Part shown: one piece after another, positions 1 to 7,392 of the stretch | How positions within the stretch are numbered: the stretch's first letter is position 1 | Layout of the letters: every line of letters starts with the position of its first letter | Source of the DNA: a virus | IMG/VR virus record: IMGVR_UViG_3300026519_000071 | Coordinates: 1-22,130 of that record | Length of the DNA stretch: 22,130 nt | Reading direction: 5' to 3' (one strand) | Program-made: the position numbers and the translations under genes | Notes under the pieces: model-generated | Databases searched by the model: none | What the model saw: only the letters and a program-made list of their open reading frames with translations | What the model was told of the DNA's origin: nothing

Positions 1-1659
1 GCCCGTACCGGCGACAGCAGCGGTCCCCGCCGTGGCCGCAGATCCAAAGCTACCCATGAATGTTGCACCGACACCACCCAACAAACCTGATCCGGACGTC
101 GCAGCCGATGCCGTCGACCCAACACCGGACCCGCCGACGCCAAGGAATATCATGATCTTGTTTTTCGCTGCGATCGCGATCATCTGCGTCAGCATAGATT
201 TGAACGAACCAATCACCGCGCCGGTAAAGCCTTTGAAATCTTTAAAGCCACGGGCAACCCAGTCATTAAAGGCTTCTTTCACCTCGCTAACAGCACCAAC
301 AAGCGGCCCCTTAATAGCATCAGCTGAATCCTCTGCCGCACCCGTTACCTCGCCGAGACCACCGCTCAAGTCTTCGCTTAATTCGATTGGCTCAATTATC
401 GCATCACCAAATTGCACCATTCCGTCTTTAGCGTTTTCGAGTGCTGTTTCAAGTTCACGAATGTTAGATGCAGAGAGAGCCATCTGCTCGTCCAGTTCTG
501 GACTGTCATTCACAAGCCTGTTCATCTCCTTAGCAATCCGATCAATCGCGATCAGGTCTTTTTCAAATGCATCCCTCACACGTGCCGAATGTGCAATACC
601 GGTTTCAACGTTCCCGTTTCCACCAGCTGCATCTGTTCTCAATTTAAGATCTCTGGTCAGATCCGCGTACTCGGTTGACGTCAACGCGAGTGAACGGCGC
701 TCGGCTATAATCGCCCGAACATTCTGTTGGCGCGCCTTGGCTTCCTCCAGCTTTTGTTTCGCCGCAGATATGGACATGTTGATGTCCTGACCAAGAGCGG
801 TTTTCAGAAGTTGGGACTGGGTAATCTCGTCACCCATGGCCGAAACAAGATTATCCGTTGCGACCTGAAGATCAGTCTGAGGCTTTAAAAATCCTTCGAT
901 CGCAACCCGTACATCTCCCATCTTGCTTGCCCAACCTGCAAGCAGGTTTGCAATGCGCTCCATCGAGGGGGCTAAAATAGCGGCAATCTGATTGCCGAGA
1001 CCGCGCCCTGCCAGACCAAGCGCTGACATTGCATCGTTTGCTCGCTCAATGGCTTCAGCATCCACCTCACTCACGGCAACCCCGTACCGCTCCACCTCAT
1101 CGGTCGCTCGTGCGATCGTAGCCGGATCCAACCGGGCAATTGCAATCCCGTTACGGGTTCCAAACAGTTCGCCAGCGATTGCACCCTGCTGTGCCGCTGG
1201 TATAAATTCGGTAATCGCTTCATTGATCGACGCAATACGTTCATCAAGTGGCAACGCTGCGAGTTCCTCGGCTGAAAGCCCCATGCGTTTAAGAGCGCGC
1301 GCAACCGGCCCGCCTGCCCCAGCCGCAACTTTCCCCAAACGAATGTTGAGCTGAATTGCGCCGGCTTCAAGTTCCTTAAATCCAACACCGGACAATTCGC
1401 TGGCGCGCGCCATGACCTGCACCGACGCTGTTGACGTTTGCAAGGATTGGGCAAGTTTTGCCTGCTCATCGATCAAAGAGAGGCTGCGCCTGGTTAATAC
1501 TGCCAGTCCGCCTGCAGCCGCCACGGCTGCTCCTGCCATCGCAATTCCAGCATTTTTGGCAAACCGACCCAGACCTTTGTTGGCACGGCCAAGCCCTTGA
1601 TGAAACTGGGCACTATTCAGGCCAAGATTTACGCGCAGCGCGCCAATAACAGCACTCAT
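1..1659 (-). CDS. Phage tail tape measure protein, N-terminal part (cut by the window edge)
   Basis: The minus frame is open for all 553 codons from the ATG at 1659 to position 1. The protein is the internal ruler that sets tail length, and it is assembled with help from the tail chaperones encoded just upstream. The start resembles many tape measure proteins: a short basic N-terminus (RVNLGLNSAQF), then an Ala/Gly-rich hydrophobic stretch at about residues 35-57, then long heptad-like Ala/Glu/Leu helices. A second hydrophobic, Gly/Ala-rich stretch begins near residue 490 (IAAKNKIMIFLGVGG). The ATG overlaps the TGA of the upstream chaperone frame (ATGA), so translation is probably coupled. 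The C-terminus lies off the window. Family assignment is firm by composition and position; no enzymatic domain is seen. Confidence 0.86.
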   Translation of the reverse strand, partial: MSAVIGALRVNLGLNSAQFHQGLGRANKGLGRFAKNAGIAMAGAAVAAAGGLAVLTRRSLSLIDEQAKLAQSLQTSTASVQVMARASELSGVGFKELEAGAIQLNIRLGKVAAGAGGPVARALKRMGLSAEELAALPLDERIASINEAITEFIPAAQQGAIAGELFGTRNGIAIARLDPATIARATDEVERYGVAVSEVDAEAIERANDAMSALGLAGRGLGNQIAAILAPSMERIANLLAGWASKMGDVRVAIEGFLKPQTDLQVATDNLVSAMGDEITQSQLLKTALGQDINMSISAAKQKLEEAKARQQNVRAIIAERRSLALTSTEYADLTRDLKLRTDAAGGNGNVETGIAHSARVRDAFEKDLIAIDRIAKEMNRLVNDSPELDEQMALSASNIRELETALENAKDGMVQFGDAIIEPIELSEDLSGGLGEVTGAAEDSADAIKGPLVGAVSEVKEAFNDWVARGFKDFKGFTGAVIGSFKSMLTQMIAIAAKNKIMIFLGVGGSGVGSTASAATSGSGLLGGVGATFMGSFGSAATAGTAAVAGTG

Positions 1660-1964
1660 TTCTTACCCCCATAATATTCATGTAAAGCGCGGGCGCGCAT
1701 CAAAAGTTCTTGCGAACCACTTCGCCGTTTCTCCCCCTCGACAAATTCATCAAGCGGTATCTCTTTTTTGAAGTACGGCAACATAGCCGTATGCCAGGCG
1801 ACAAATTTTTGCTGCTGGAATTCAGCGTTAACGCGCGCTTGCGCACCGGCCATATGGATCAGATATTCGCGCGGCGTAAGCGACCAGAAGCCAGCTGGTG
1901 AAAACCCCGCCGCGCAATAATTTTCAAGGTATTTCAGGCAGTCGAAGGCTTCTTGCCGCGAGGC
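1656..1964 (-). CDS. Tail assembly chaperone, downstream (T-like) frame, expressed by -1 frameshift
   Basis: The frame is open from 1964 to the TGA at 1656, coding 102 residues. The segment around FSPAGFWSLTPREYL looks like the small GTA-type tail chaperone family (Phage_TAC_6-like). Its only internal ATG (1853) lies after this conserved segment and has no good ribosome binding site, so independent initiation would lose the conserved part. Reading instead enters from the upstream chaperone at the GGGAAAG heptamer (1970-1964), which gives a predicted 220-residue fusion. In lambda the equivalent gpG-gpGT pair chaperones the tape measure protein. The stop overlaps the tape measure start. Frame continuity is seen directly; the chaperone role is inferred from family resemblance and gene order. 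Confidence 0.78.
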   Translation of the reverse strand, partial: ASRQEAFDCLKYLENYCAAGFSPAGFWSLTPREYLIHMAGAQARVNAEFQQQKFVAWHTAMLPYFKKEIPLDEFVEGEKRRSGSQELLMRARALHEYYGGKK

Positions 1965-2317
1965 TTTCCCGACGGTTTTTCTGGATCCTCGCCAACCTCT
2001 CCGAACAATCCGCTATTTGCCATAACCTCGGCGACCACTTCCGACAGTTTTTCCTGCCCAAGCTGTTCACCAAGCTCACCTGCATCTCGCAAACTGGCGT
2101 CAGGAAGGGTTTCCAACATTGATGCCCAAAGGACAGCACGAGAATCCCTCATCGACACCGACTGGGCCGCAAAATCGTTCAGATACTTAGTAAAAATTTG
2201 CGTGATATTCTGGCCGTAGTGATCTTCCAGTTCGCAAAATGAATTGAAAGTCAGGCATAACTTCAGGTTCTTACCTTTGAACCGTGCAGTTACATTGACG
2301 CGTTTTTTATTCGACAT
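1934..2317 (-). CDS. Tail assembly chaperone, upstream (G-like) frame
   Basis: This 127-aa protein lies between the tail tube gene and the tape measure gene, where siphophages encode their G-like chaperone. The N-terminal half (VNVTARFKGKNLKLCLTFNS, then a helix beginning CELEDHYG) is typical of gene-transfer-agent-type chaperones of the Phage_TAC_11 kind: a short beta strand pair followed by a helix that scores the tail. The tail is Lys/Pro/Gly-rich and probably disordered. The ATG at 2317 has AGAGG six bases upstream. The -1 slip site lies in the codons for residues Gly117-Lys118, so most ribosomes should make this short form and a minority the 220-aa fusion. Function is inferred from family and synteny. 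Confidence 0.8.
   Translation of the reverse strand: MSNKKRVNVTARFKGKNLKLCLTFNSFCELEDHYGQNITQIFTKYLNDFAAQSVSMRDSRAVLWASMLETLPDASLRDAGELGEQLGQEKLSEVVAEVMANSGLFGEVGEDPEKPSGKPRGKKPSTA
1964..1970 (-). promoter_or_regulatory. Programmed -1 ribosomal frameshift site (GGGAAAG)
   Basis: On the minus strand GGGAAAG is in the X XXY YYZ register of the upstream chaperone (TC G GGA AAG, codons 1972-1964). It lies 10 codons before that gene's stop. A -1 slip enters the open downstream frame exactly. The heptamer is the same as the one used at lambda G-T. Confidence 0.8.
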
Positions 2318-2354
2318 TTCAGCCTCTCTGATTATTGAATTTCAGGGAATTGGA

Positions 2355-2777
2355 TTAGGTGATGGCCGTACTGCCGGTCACACGAATAGTTGCCTGCGCC
2401 TGTTTTTTGTCACCAAGTGGCACTGTAGGTTTGTAGCCCTTGATAAATCCCTGGAATGTCCATTTTGTACCGCCCGGAAAGACAATTCGCATCGCGCGTT
2501 TTTCCTTGCTGGCCTTAAGCGATGTCAACTCGACATCCGTGGCATTGCCCTGGATCCAGTTGGTTTCAACGCTGCATTCACCGGGATCGGTTAGACCGCC
2601 GATAAATTCCTTCATTCCGCCAGGCGACTTCATATGCGTCACCTCGACTTCGTCGGCTTGCTCGTCTGGCAACTCGATATTTGTAACCTCTATAAGAGAT
2701 ACAAACACACCCGAACCAACTGCGTCCTCGATTTCAAATCCGATGTCGTAACCAATGTCTGCGTCGCTCATTTTCAT
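2355..2777 (-). CDS. Major tail tube protein
   Basis: A 140-aa protein (138 aa from the second ATG) in the usual position between tail terminator and chaperones. It polymerises into the tube through which DNA passes. Beta-rich sequence with the motifs LIEVTNIELPDEQADEVEVT and MKSPGGMKEFIGGLTDPG matches the lambda gpV/TTP-like tail tube families. Two starts are possible. The ATG at 2777 overlaps the upstream stop (ATGA) but is only three bases from AAGGA; the ATG at 2771 has AAGGA nine bases upstream and may be the main start. Confident call. Confidence 0.88.
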   Translation of the reverse strand: MKMSDADIGYDIGFEIEDAVGSGVFVSLIEVTNIELPDEQADEVEVTHMKSPGGMKEFIGGLTDPGECSVETNWIQGNATDVELTSLKASKEKRAMRIVFPGGTKWTFQGFIKGYKPTVPLGDKKQAQATIRVTGSTAIT

Positions 2778-3172
2778 ATTTCCTTATGATTGATAGTCAG
2801 GTCGATTGATGTTCGGAACAACAGTTCCGATTCCGTCTTTCCGGCGTCAACACTCTCGCGCCATCCGTCGATAAAAATGCCTTTGAAATCCGTTACGCCG
2901 GCGATGCCCCGAAACCCGCTGACGGCTTTTTTGAACGCAATCGCCAGCGCCTCGCCGTCCATGTCGGACTCGGCGTAAAGATCACACTGCACGCGGCTAA
3001 ATTTCAGCGCGCTTTCACCTTGATAGGTGTAGTTTGGAATGTTGCTGATCAGATGCAAAACAACACTTGGAAACGGATCATCTTGTGGGCGCACCATCCA
3101 GTAGATCCGGTCATCGCATAGCGCGGCCAACCCAATGTCCGCCAACATCAAAGTCCGTAAGTCAATTTTCAA
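2774..3172 (-). CDS. Tail terminator/completion protein (DUF3168-like)
   Basis: This 132-aa protein caps the tail tube and forms the joining surface to the head. The pattern LRTLMLADIGLAALCDDRIYW, then FPSVVLHLIS, then the GESALKFSRVQCDLYAES segment, is that of the DUF3168/Tail_completion_gp17 family. The start is TTG at 3172, with AAGG about nine bases upstream; an internal ATG (LADIG) would remove the conserved first helix. It lies between HK97 gp10 and the tail tube gene, the standard order. The stop overlaps the tube start. Confidence 0.82.
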   Translation of the reverse strand: MKIDLRTLMLADIGLAALCDDRIYWMVRPQDDPFPSVVLHLISNIPNYTYQGESALKFSRVQCDLYAESDMDGEALAIAFKKAVSGFRGIAGVTDFKGIFIDGWRESVDAGKTESELLFRTSIDLTINHKEI

Positions 3173-3178
3173 TTTGTG

Positions 3179-3670
3179 CTACCTTCGTTTGGCGGCGCGC
3201 TTCGCAGCCCGTTTCGCTGTTTTCTCGATTTCCTCGCCGAGCGAGCTTGAGATGTATTTTAAAACACCTCGCCCTTTTGCATCCCAGGCCGGGCGCATGA
3301 ACGGCTGTGGCGCAACACTTCCAACATTCCTGCCCGTGCTGGCGACGACACGCTCAGATGTTCCAAATTCAATCAAATGCGCTTGTGGCGACGCGCCAGC
3401 CCCGGCATAAACCTCGACCGTCGATTTACCGTCTGCGCTCCGTCGCCGGTTAAGCGCCTTTTGCCGCTTACTGAGTTTGGTGGAGACAACCAGACTGTCG
3501 CGAAGCTCACCACTGGCAACGGGAACATTTTCCTTTGCGGCCTCAATGACCGGCTTCAGTGCCTTTTTCCCGACACGGCGCAAAACACCTTTGCCCGCAG
3601 CCTTGGATAAATCCGCCAACGCACGCTCTAAATCCTTCAAACCATCGACGCTGACCCGCCCAGTGGTCAT
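3179..3670 (-). CDS. HK97 gp10-family head-tail/tail completion protein
   Basis: A 163-aa protein with the recognisable family layout: GLKDLERALADLSKAAGKGVLRR helix, ALKPVIEAAKENVP, SGELRDSLVV, then a C-terminal AHLIEFGTSE and APQPFMRPAWD. HK97 gp10-family proteins sit at the neck and help join or complete the tail. The C-terminus is very basic (AKRAAKRAAKRR). The ATG overlaps the stop of the upstream adaptor gene (ATGA). It is flanked by head-tail adaptor and tail terminator genes as expected. Strong call by motif and synteny. Confidence 0.88.
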   Translation of the reverse strand: MTTGRVSVDGLKDLERALADLSKAAGKGVLRRVGKKALKPVIEAAKENVPVASGELRDSLVVSTKLSKRQKALNRRRSADGKSTVEVYAGAGASPQAHLIEFGTSERVVASTGRNVGSVAPQPFMRPAWDAKGRGVLKYISSSLGEEIEKTAKRAAKRAAKRR

Positions 3671-3993
3671 TTTGCCACCGCTGTTGCACTGATCTCAAGT
3701 CGGTGGCGCCGTCCAATTTCTTTAAGGCCGTGAATATCGTAATGTCGCCCACCATAATTAATCCGGTCTTTTGCGGTTATTAGCTCAGCCTTGGCATTCC
3801 AATTGATCACAAACCGATCGGTAATCGTTGCCGAAGCTGCATCCGCGCGAAACCGTTCGCCATCCGAGACTGGCGCAACCGAAGCCCACGCCTTCATGTA
3901 TTCAGGCCATGTTTTCGATTGCCCACCCAATGGACTTTTAGTGCTGGTCGATCGTTCAATTGTGATCATTCTGTCTAGACGTCCGCCAGCCAT
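3667..3993 (-). CDS. Head-tail adaptor / head closure protein (SPP1 gp16-like)
   Basis: 108 aa, the usual length for the Phage_H_T_join family. Diagnostic features are an early GRLDRMITIERST beta segment, the central TWPEYMKAWASVAPVSDGERFRAD, and the later INYGGRHYDIHGLKEIG. The protein sits below the connector and closes the packaged head before tail joining. The ATG at 3993 has GAGGTGG seven bases upstream and starts one base after the connector stop. The next gene overlaps by four bases. Confidence 0.87.
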   Translation of the reverse strand: MAGGRLDRMITIERSTSTKSPLGGQSKTWPEYMKAWASVAPVSDGERFRADAASATITDRFVINWNAKAELITAKDRINYGGRHYDIHGLKEIGRRHRLEISATAVAK

Positions 3994-3994
3994 A

Positions 3995-4570
3995 TCAGGC
4001 CACCTCGCAGGGTCGTGTGTAGCGACGCTGTTTGATCAGTGAGTGAATGCCAAATGACAATTTTGCAACCACCGCATCATCCACCGCGATACCGGCCTCG
4101 AACCATTCTTTGACAAGTAAAATGACGGCCTGCTTCATGGCCAGTGGATAGGTCGCGCCTTCATATCCAACAGTTGCTTGAATTCTCAACGCGTCGTTAC
4201 CCACGACGCCGGAGCGAAAGCCCTCAGGCAAAACCAGTATTGGTTCGTCAAAGTTCGTAATGACTGTGAAATTGGCAAGCGTTAAATCCACCCAAGCCCC
4301 GGCTGCATCGATGTAGGATATTTTATCAAAGCTAATTACAGGCGCGACAGGTAACCACCAGTTGGTCCAATTACCTGCAGGCGCCATAAATTCAACGGGG
4401 CGGGGCAGCATCGGTCTGCGACACGCGGTTTCAATAACCTCGATCGCTGCGCCAATATAGGCGTCGATCAAAGCATCATCGTCCGTTTCCGTGTCGATAA
4501 TGTGAACGGCACGCTTAAACTCGTCATTTGTGACAGCCAAGGCGATCGGATCTGCACCAATATATTTCAC
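3995..4570 (-). CDS. Head-tail connector protein (gp6/YqbG-like)
   Basis: 191 aa. The N-terminal helical half (DDALIDAYIGAAIEVIETACRR) followed by a beta section and a helical C-terminus (MKQAVILLVKEWFEAG) fits the Phage_connect_1/gp6-like connector family that forms a ring under the portal. The start is GTG at 4570, with a GGGG Shine-Dalgarno-like stretch about seven bases upstream; no ATG lies nearby in frame. It is placed between the small coiled-coil gene and the adaptor gene, which is the standard connector position. Confidence 0.8.
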   Translation of the reverse strand: MKYIGADPIALAVTNDEFKRAVHIIDTETDDDALIDAYIGAAIEVIETACRRPMLPRPVEFMAPAGNWTNWWLPVAPVISFDKISYIDAAGAWVDLTLANFTVITNFDEPILVLPEGFRSGVVGNDALRIQATVGYEGATYPLAMKQAVILLVKEWFEAGIAVDDAVVAKLSFGIHSLIKQRRYTRPCEVA

Positions 4571-4587
4571 GATACTGCCCCTACCCT

Positions 4588-5013
4588 TTATTTAGAGCCT
4601 TGTTTTGGAGGTTTGCCACCGGGCTTTTCCTCGCTGGCGGGATCAGCGTTCTTGACCGCTTTTTCACGCTCAACCAGAGCCGTTTCGCGCGCATCAAGAT
4701 CACCTTTTTGCACCGATAACTCGGCGTCACGCTTATCGAGTGCTGCGTCACGCTCATCCAACGACGCTTCAGCCTGATCAAGTTCATCGGATTTTGCCTT
4801 GATCTGAACCTCGGCGTCCGCGATGAGTTTTTCAGTGGCGGAGGTGTCCAATTTGACCTCGACAGTGGCAACTTTAGCTTTGCCGCCCTCATACAGTTTC
4901 GCGACCTTTTTAACCTCGATCAGGTCTTCGGCCACAGAATGCTCGAAGCCAGCAATGTCTTTGGCATTGTACTTGCTCCAGCCTTTGGTGAATTTTACGA
5001 CTGTTTTAGACAT
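4588..5013 (-). CDS. Small phage head-region protein with N-terminal FluMu-like motif and coiled coil
   Basis: 141 aa from the ATG at 5013, which has GGGAGA eight bases upstream; a TTG at 5028 would place the start on top of that site and is less likely. The first 45 residues (VVKFTKGWSKYNAKDIAGF...) resemble the short module found in many phage proteins near the capsid gene (KFT.xx.YNxGEIAGF). Residues 70-125 are strongly heptad-like with repeated DERDAALDKRDAEL, indicating a coiled coil. The tail is Pro/Gly/Lys-rich. Position directly after the capsid gene suggests a minor head or head-completion role, but no function is assigned. Confidence 0.7.
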   Translation of the reverse strand: MSKTVVKFTKGWSKYNAKDIAGFEHSVAEDLIEVKKVAKLYEGGKAKVATVEVKLDTSATEKLIADAEVQIKAKSDELDQAEASLDERDAALDKRDAELSVQKGDLDARETALVEREKAVKNADPASEEKPGGKPPKQGSK

Positions 5014-5044
5014 CTGAATGTCTCCCAATATTTTGATTGTTATC

Positions 5045-5066
5045 GCCCCCGCAGATTCGCGGAGGC
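5045..5066 (-). other. Stable hairpin after the capsid gene
   Basis: An 8-bp stem (GCCTCCGC/GCGGGGGC on the minus strand, one G-T pair) with a six-base loop lies between the capsid stop (5084) and the next start (5013). No U-run follows, so it is more likely an mRNA-stabilising or processing hairpin than a terminator. Confidence 0.45.
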
Positions 5067-5083
5067 AATTTCTTAGCTATGGA

Positions 5084-6397
5084 TTACAGCGTCCAGGCCA
5101 CGCATTGCGCACCGGAAAGAGCGACATCATGGCGAGGTGCCAGATCATGCTCGGAAATTGCGCGCATCAACGTGAGATCATTTTGGAAGGCCGAAACTGT
5201 ATTGCCACCGGCATCCACATAAGCTGCTTCGGCAGACGAACTGACGATGATCTGCATGCTGTCGCCAATCATCACTTCGTCGAAGTCACCGAAATACACC
5301 TCGGTCTCGTTAACACCCACACCAAGGTTATTCGGGATCTGCGATGTAGTTTTGATCGGAAAGCCCAGCAGCATATTCGAAGTAGTGATCGAAGGGTAAA
5401 GAGGCACACCCGAAGCTGCATCACGCAAACTTGCAAGGAAGTTTTTAGTTGCCGCGCGCATAATCCAGCCAGGAGTAACCATTCCAACATCTGCATCTTC
5501 TACTTTGGACACAAGCGAACGCAACGTTGCGTCGACAACTGCTGGCGTTGCTGCAATACCTGTTAGCCAGTTTGCAGCTGGAATCCAGTTCAACAAGCCT
5601 ATTGGCGTGTTACCCACACCATCGCCACGGATAAATGCCAGATCCTCGCGAAGCGCCATCACTTTCAGCAAATCATCGCGAACCAAACCGGCCATTGCGG
5701 TGCTGGTATGGCGAAGCAAAGAGTTACCGATTGGCACGAGGCTGGTCAGCTTTTTGAACGTCTGGTCGATCTTGGCAAAATCAGGCTGACTCTCTGTCGC
5801 CTTCACGTTTTCGCCCACATAGCCAGCAGTAGCGGAGGAATTCTGTGCAGCGTGGCGCAATTCACCAGCTGGCATTGGAACCGTGCGCGCACCGGATGCG
5901 CGAACAGCTACACGTGGACGTAGCAGTTCGATCAACTCGGAAGATTGCGCGCGGGGAATGGTAACTCCACCTGCGGCATCCGTTGCACCGGAAAGTGCCG
6001 CAGATACGGCTGAGTGACCGTTTTGTTCAAGAAGCGACACAGCCTTGTCGCGATCACCTTTCGAACTTGCCAACGCTGCCACCATCAAACCGGCGACGAC
6101 ACCTTTGTCATTTGGATTTATTGCCACGGCGGGTACTGTCACGGCACCGCCATTCGCTTCGTCACCGGAAGCGGCAACAGCAGCTTGCGCCGCCTCGACA
6201 GTTTCAGCTCGCGTAACTTTTACGTCAGCCGCTTTGAAATCAGCTTCAGCCGTTTCAAACGCAGTGACTGCTGCAGCCACCTCGTCGGAATTAGCCGCCG
6301 TTTCACCATCTTCAAGCGCAGAAATAGCCGTGGCACATTCCTGCATCTGGTCTGCTGCAGCTTTGCGCTTGCGGCGGAGGTCGTCTAAATCAAACAT
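5084..6397 (-). CDS. HK97-type major capsid protein
   Basis: 437 aa from the ATG at 6397, which has AAGGAG six bases upstream; the frame reaches back to 6427 but without an equivalent site. Residues 1-75 are a charged helical region typical of the HK97 delta domain, which scaffolds the prohead and is then removed by the protease. The fold body carries the family signature AFIRGDGVGNTPIGLLNW (about residues 254-271) and a GGVTIP entry to the N-arm near residue 143. It is the capsid building block. The gene order protease-capsid is canonical. Hairpins flank the gene on both sides, possibly tuning its high expression. Confidence 0.93.
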   Translation of the reverse strand: MFDLDDLRRKRKAAADQMQECATAISALEDGETAANSDEVAAAVTAFETAEADFKAADVKVTRAETVEAAQAAVAASGDEANGGAVTVPAVAINPNDKGVVAGLMVAALASSKGDRDKAVSLLEQNGHSAVSAALSGATDAAGGVTIPRAQSSELIELLRPRVAVRASGARTVPMPAGELRHAAQNSSATAGYVGENVKATESQPDFAKIDQTFKKLTSLVPIGNSLLRHTSTAMAGLVRDDLLKVMALREDLAFIRGDGVGNTPIGLLNWIPAANWLTGIAATPAVVDATLRSLVSKVEDADVGMVTPGWIMRAATKNFLASLRDAASGVPLYPSITTSNMLLGFPIKTTSQIPNNLGVGVNETEVYFGDFDEVMIGDSMQIIVSSSAEAAYVDAGGNTVSAFQNDLTLMRAISEHDLAPRHDVALSGAQCVAWTL

Positions 6398-6416
6398 CTT
6401 AGTCTCCTTGAAAAAT

Positions 6417-6434
6417 GGTTGCATCAACGCAACC
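6417..6434 (-). other. Hairpin just upstream of the capsid ribosome binding site
   Basis: GGTTGC/GCAACC stem with a six-base loop, followed on the minus strand by ATTTTTC and then the capsid AAGGAG. It could be a weak terminator, a processing site or a 5'-end stabiliser for capsid mRNA. The stem is only 6 bp. Confidence 0.35.
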
Positions 6435-6486
6435 GAAAGACCCCACCGCCAAGGTAGGGCAAATGAACACGACTGGATTTGCGTGA

Positions 6487-7392
6487 TTAGGTTTGTGCGA
6501 GCGCCTGAGCAGCAGATGCATGGGCGCTAAAAGCACGTGTGCCTTTGCGTGGCTTCATCGCGTATTGCGAAAAAACCCGTTGATAAAAGTCGCCGCGAAC
6601 TTCAGAACTGTCCGCCAGTCCCCGCTCGATCGCCGATTGGGATTGAAATGTTGAGCCGCCGTCCGCCACATCGTCTGAAACACTCAAGCGCGAGGGCAAA
6701 TCGGCAAGAGCGATCCCCCGCCCATTTGATACCGCTTCGTGAAACCGCGCCTCGCCTTCATCCAACCGCCGCTTGATTTCGGCCTTGCCCTCATCCGTTG
6801 CCGGATCAGGATTTTTGGCGCGTGCATGCGACGAGGCCATCTGGAACCATTGGTCACCACGCATATCGGTTGTAACATGACTGTTGGCGTCCACCATCGT
6901 TCCGATGGACCCAACCAGAGAGCCAGGCGTCATCGCTATATCGGTCGCCTGACTGGCCAACCAATATGCTGCCGATGCGGCCAAGGGATTTACCAACACA
7001 TGAACTGGCTTGATGGCAGATGCCTTGGCGATCGCTTCGGATGCGGACTCCAGCCCTATTACCAAACCACCGGGACTGTCGACTTCAAGAATAATGGCTC
7101 CGACTTCTTCGTTGGCCGACAGCTCACCCATGGATTCTTCAATACCGTGATATGTCGACCAGCCAAGGTATTTTTCGAGCGCAAAGAAATTCGGCGTGAG
7201 CAAACCCTTGATCGGAACTACTGCGACACCGCGCGAAATAGCAAAGCGCTCGCCTCGACCGACCATGGCCGCGTCCAGAGGAGCCGATGCTGCCTCTTCT
7301 GGCAATTCTGTGGAGAGATATTGCGACGCATGAAGCGCTGACAATGCCAATGGCGACGCGCCCAACAACGCGGCAATCGTTCGTTTGTTCAT
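6487..7392 (-). CDS. Prohead protease, S49 (SppA/ClpP-fold) family
   Basis: 301 aa. Cleaves the capsid delta domain during prohead maturation. Residues 55-63 (GVAVVPIKG) start the fold, EVDSPGG at 103-109 is the oxyanion segment, and PLAASAAYWLAS gives Ser140 as likely nucleophile, followed by a GSIGTM strand at about 161. The N-terminal 25 residues look mildly signal-like but phage members act in the cytoplasm. The ATG overlaps the portal stop (ATGA). S49 enzymes replace the more common S78 prohead proteases in many phages. Confident call. Confidence 0.92.
   Translation of the reverse strand: MNKRTIAALLGASPLALSALHASQYLSTELPEEAASAPLDAAMVGRGERFAISRGVAVVPIKGLLTPNFFALEKYLGWSTYHGIEESMGELSANEEVGAIILEVDSPGGLVIGLESASEAIAKASAIKPVHVLVNPLAASAAYWLASQATDIAMTPGSLVGSIGTMVDANSHVTTDMRGDQWFQMASSHARAKNPDPATDEGKAEIKRRLDEGEARFHEAVSNGRGIALADLPSRLSVSDDVADGGSTFQSQSAIERGLADSSEVRGDFYQRVFSQYAMKPRKGTRAFSAHASAAQALAQT

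Noticed and set aside
32-790. A 252-codon plus-strand ORF opposite the tape measure gene
   Set aside because: It is antisense to a continuous tape measure frame; its Ser/Pro-rich composition is typical of the reverse of Ala/Glu-rich coding sequence.
1656-1853. Independent 65-aa gene starting at the ATG 1853
   Set aside because: The conserved chaperone segment lies before this ATG and no good ribosome binding site precedes it; frameshift entry explains the frame better.
5018-5566. A 182-codon plus-strand ORF
   Set aside because: Antisense to the end of the capsid gene, with no ribosome binding site and a composition unlike the neighbours.
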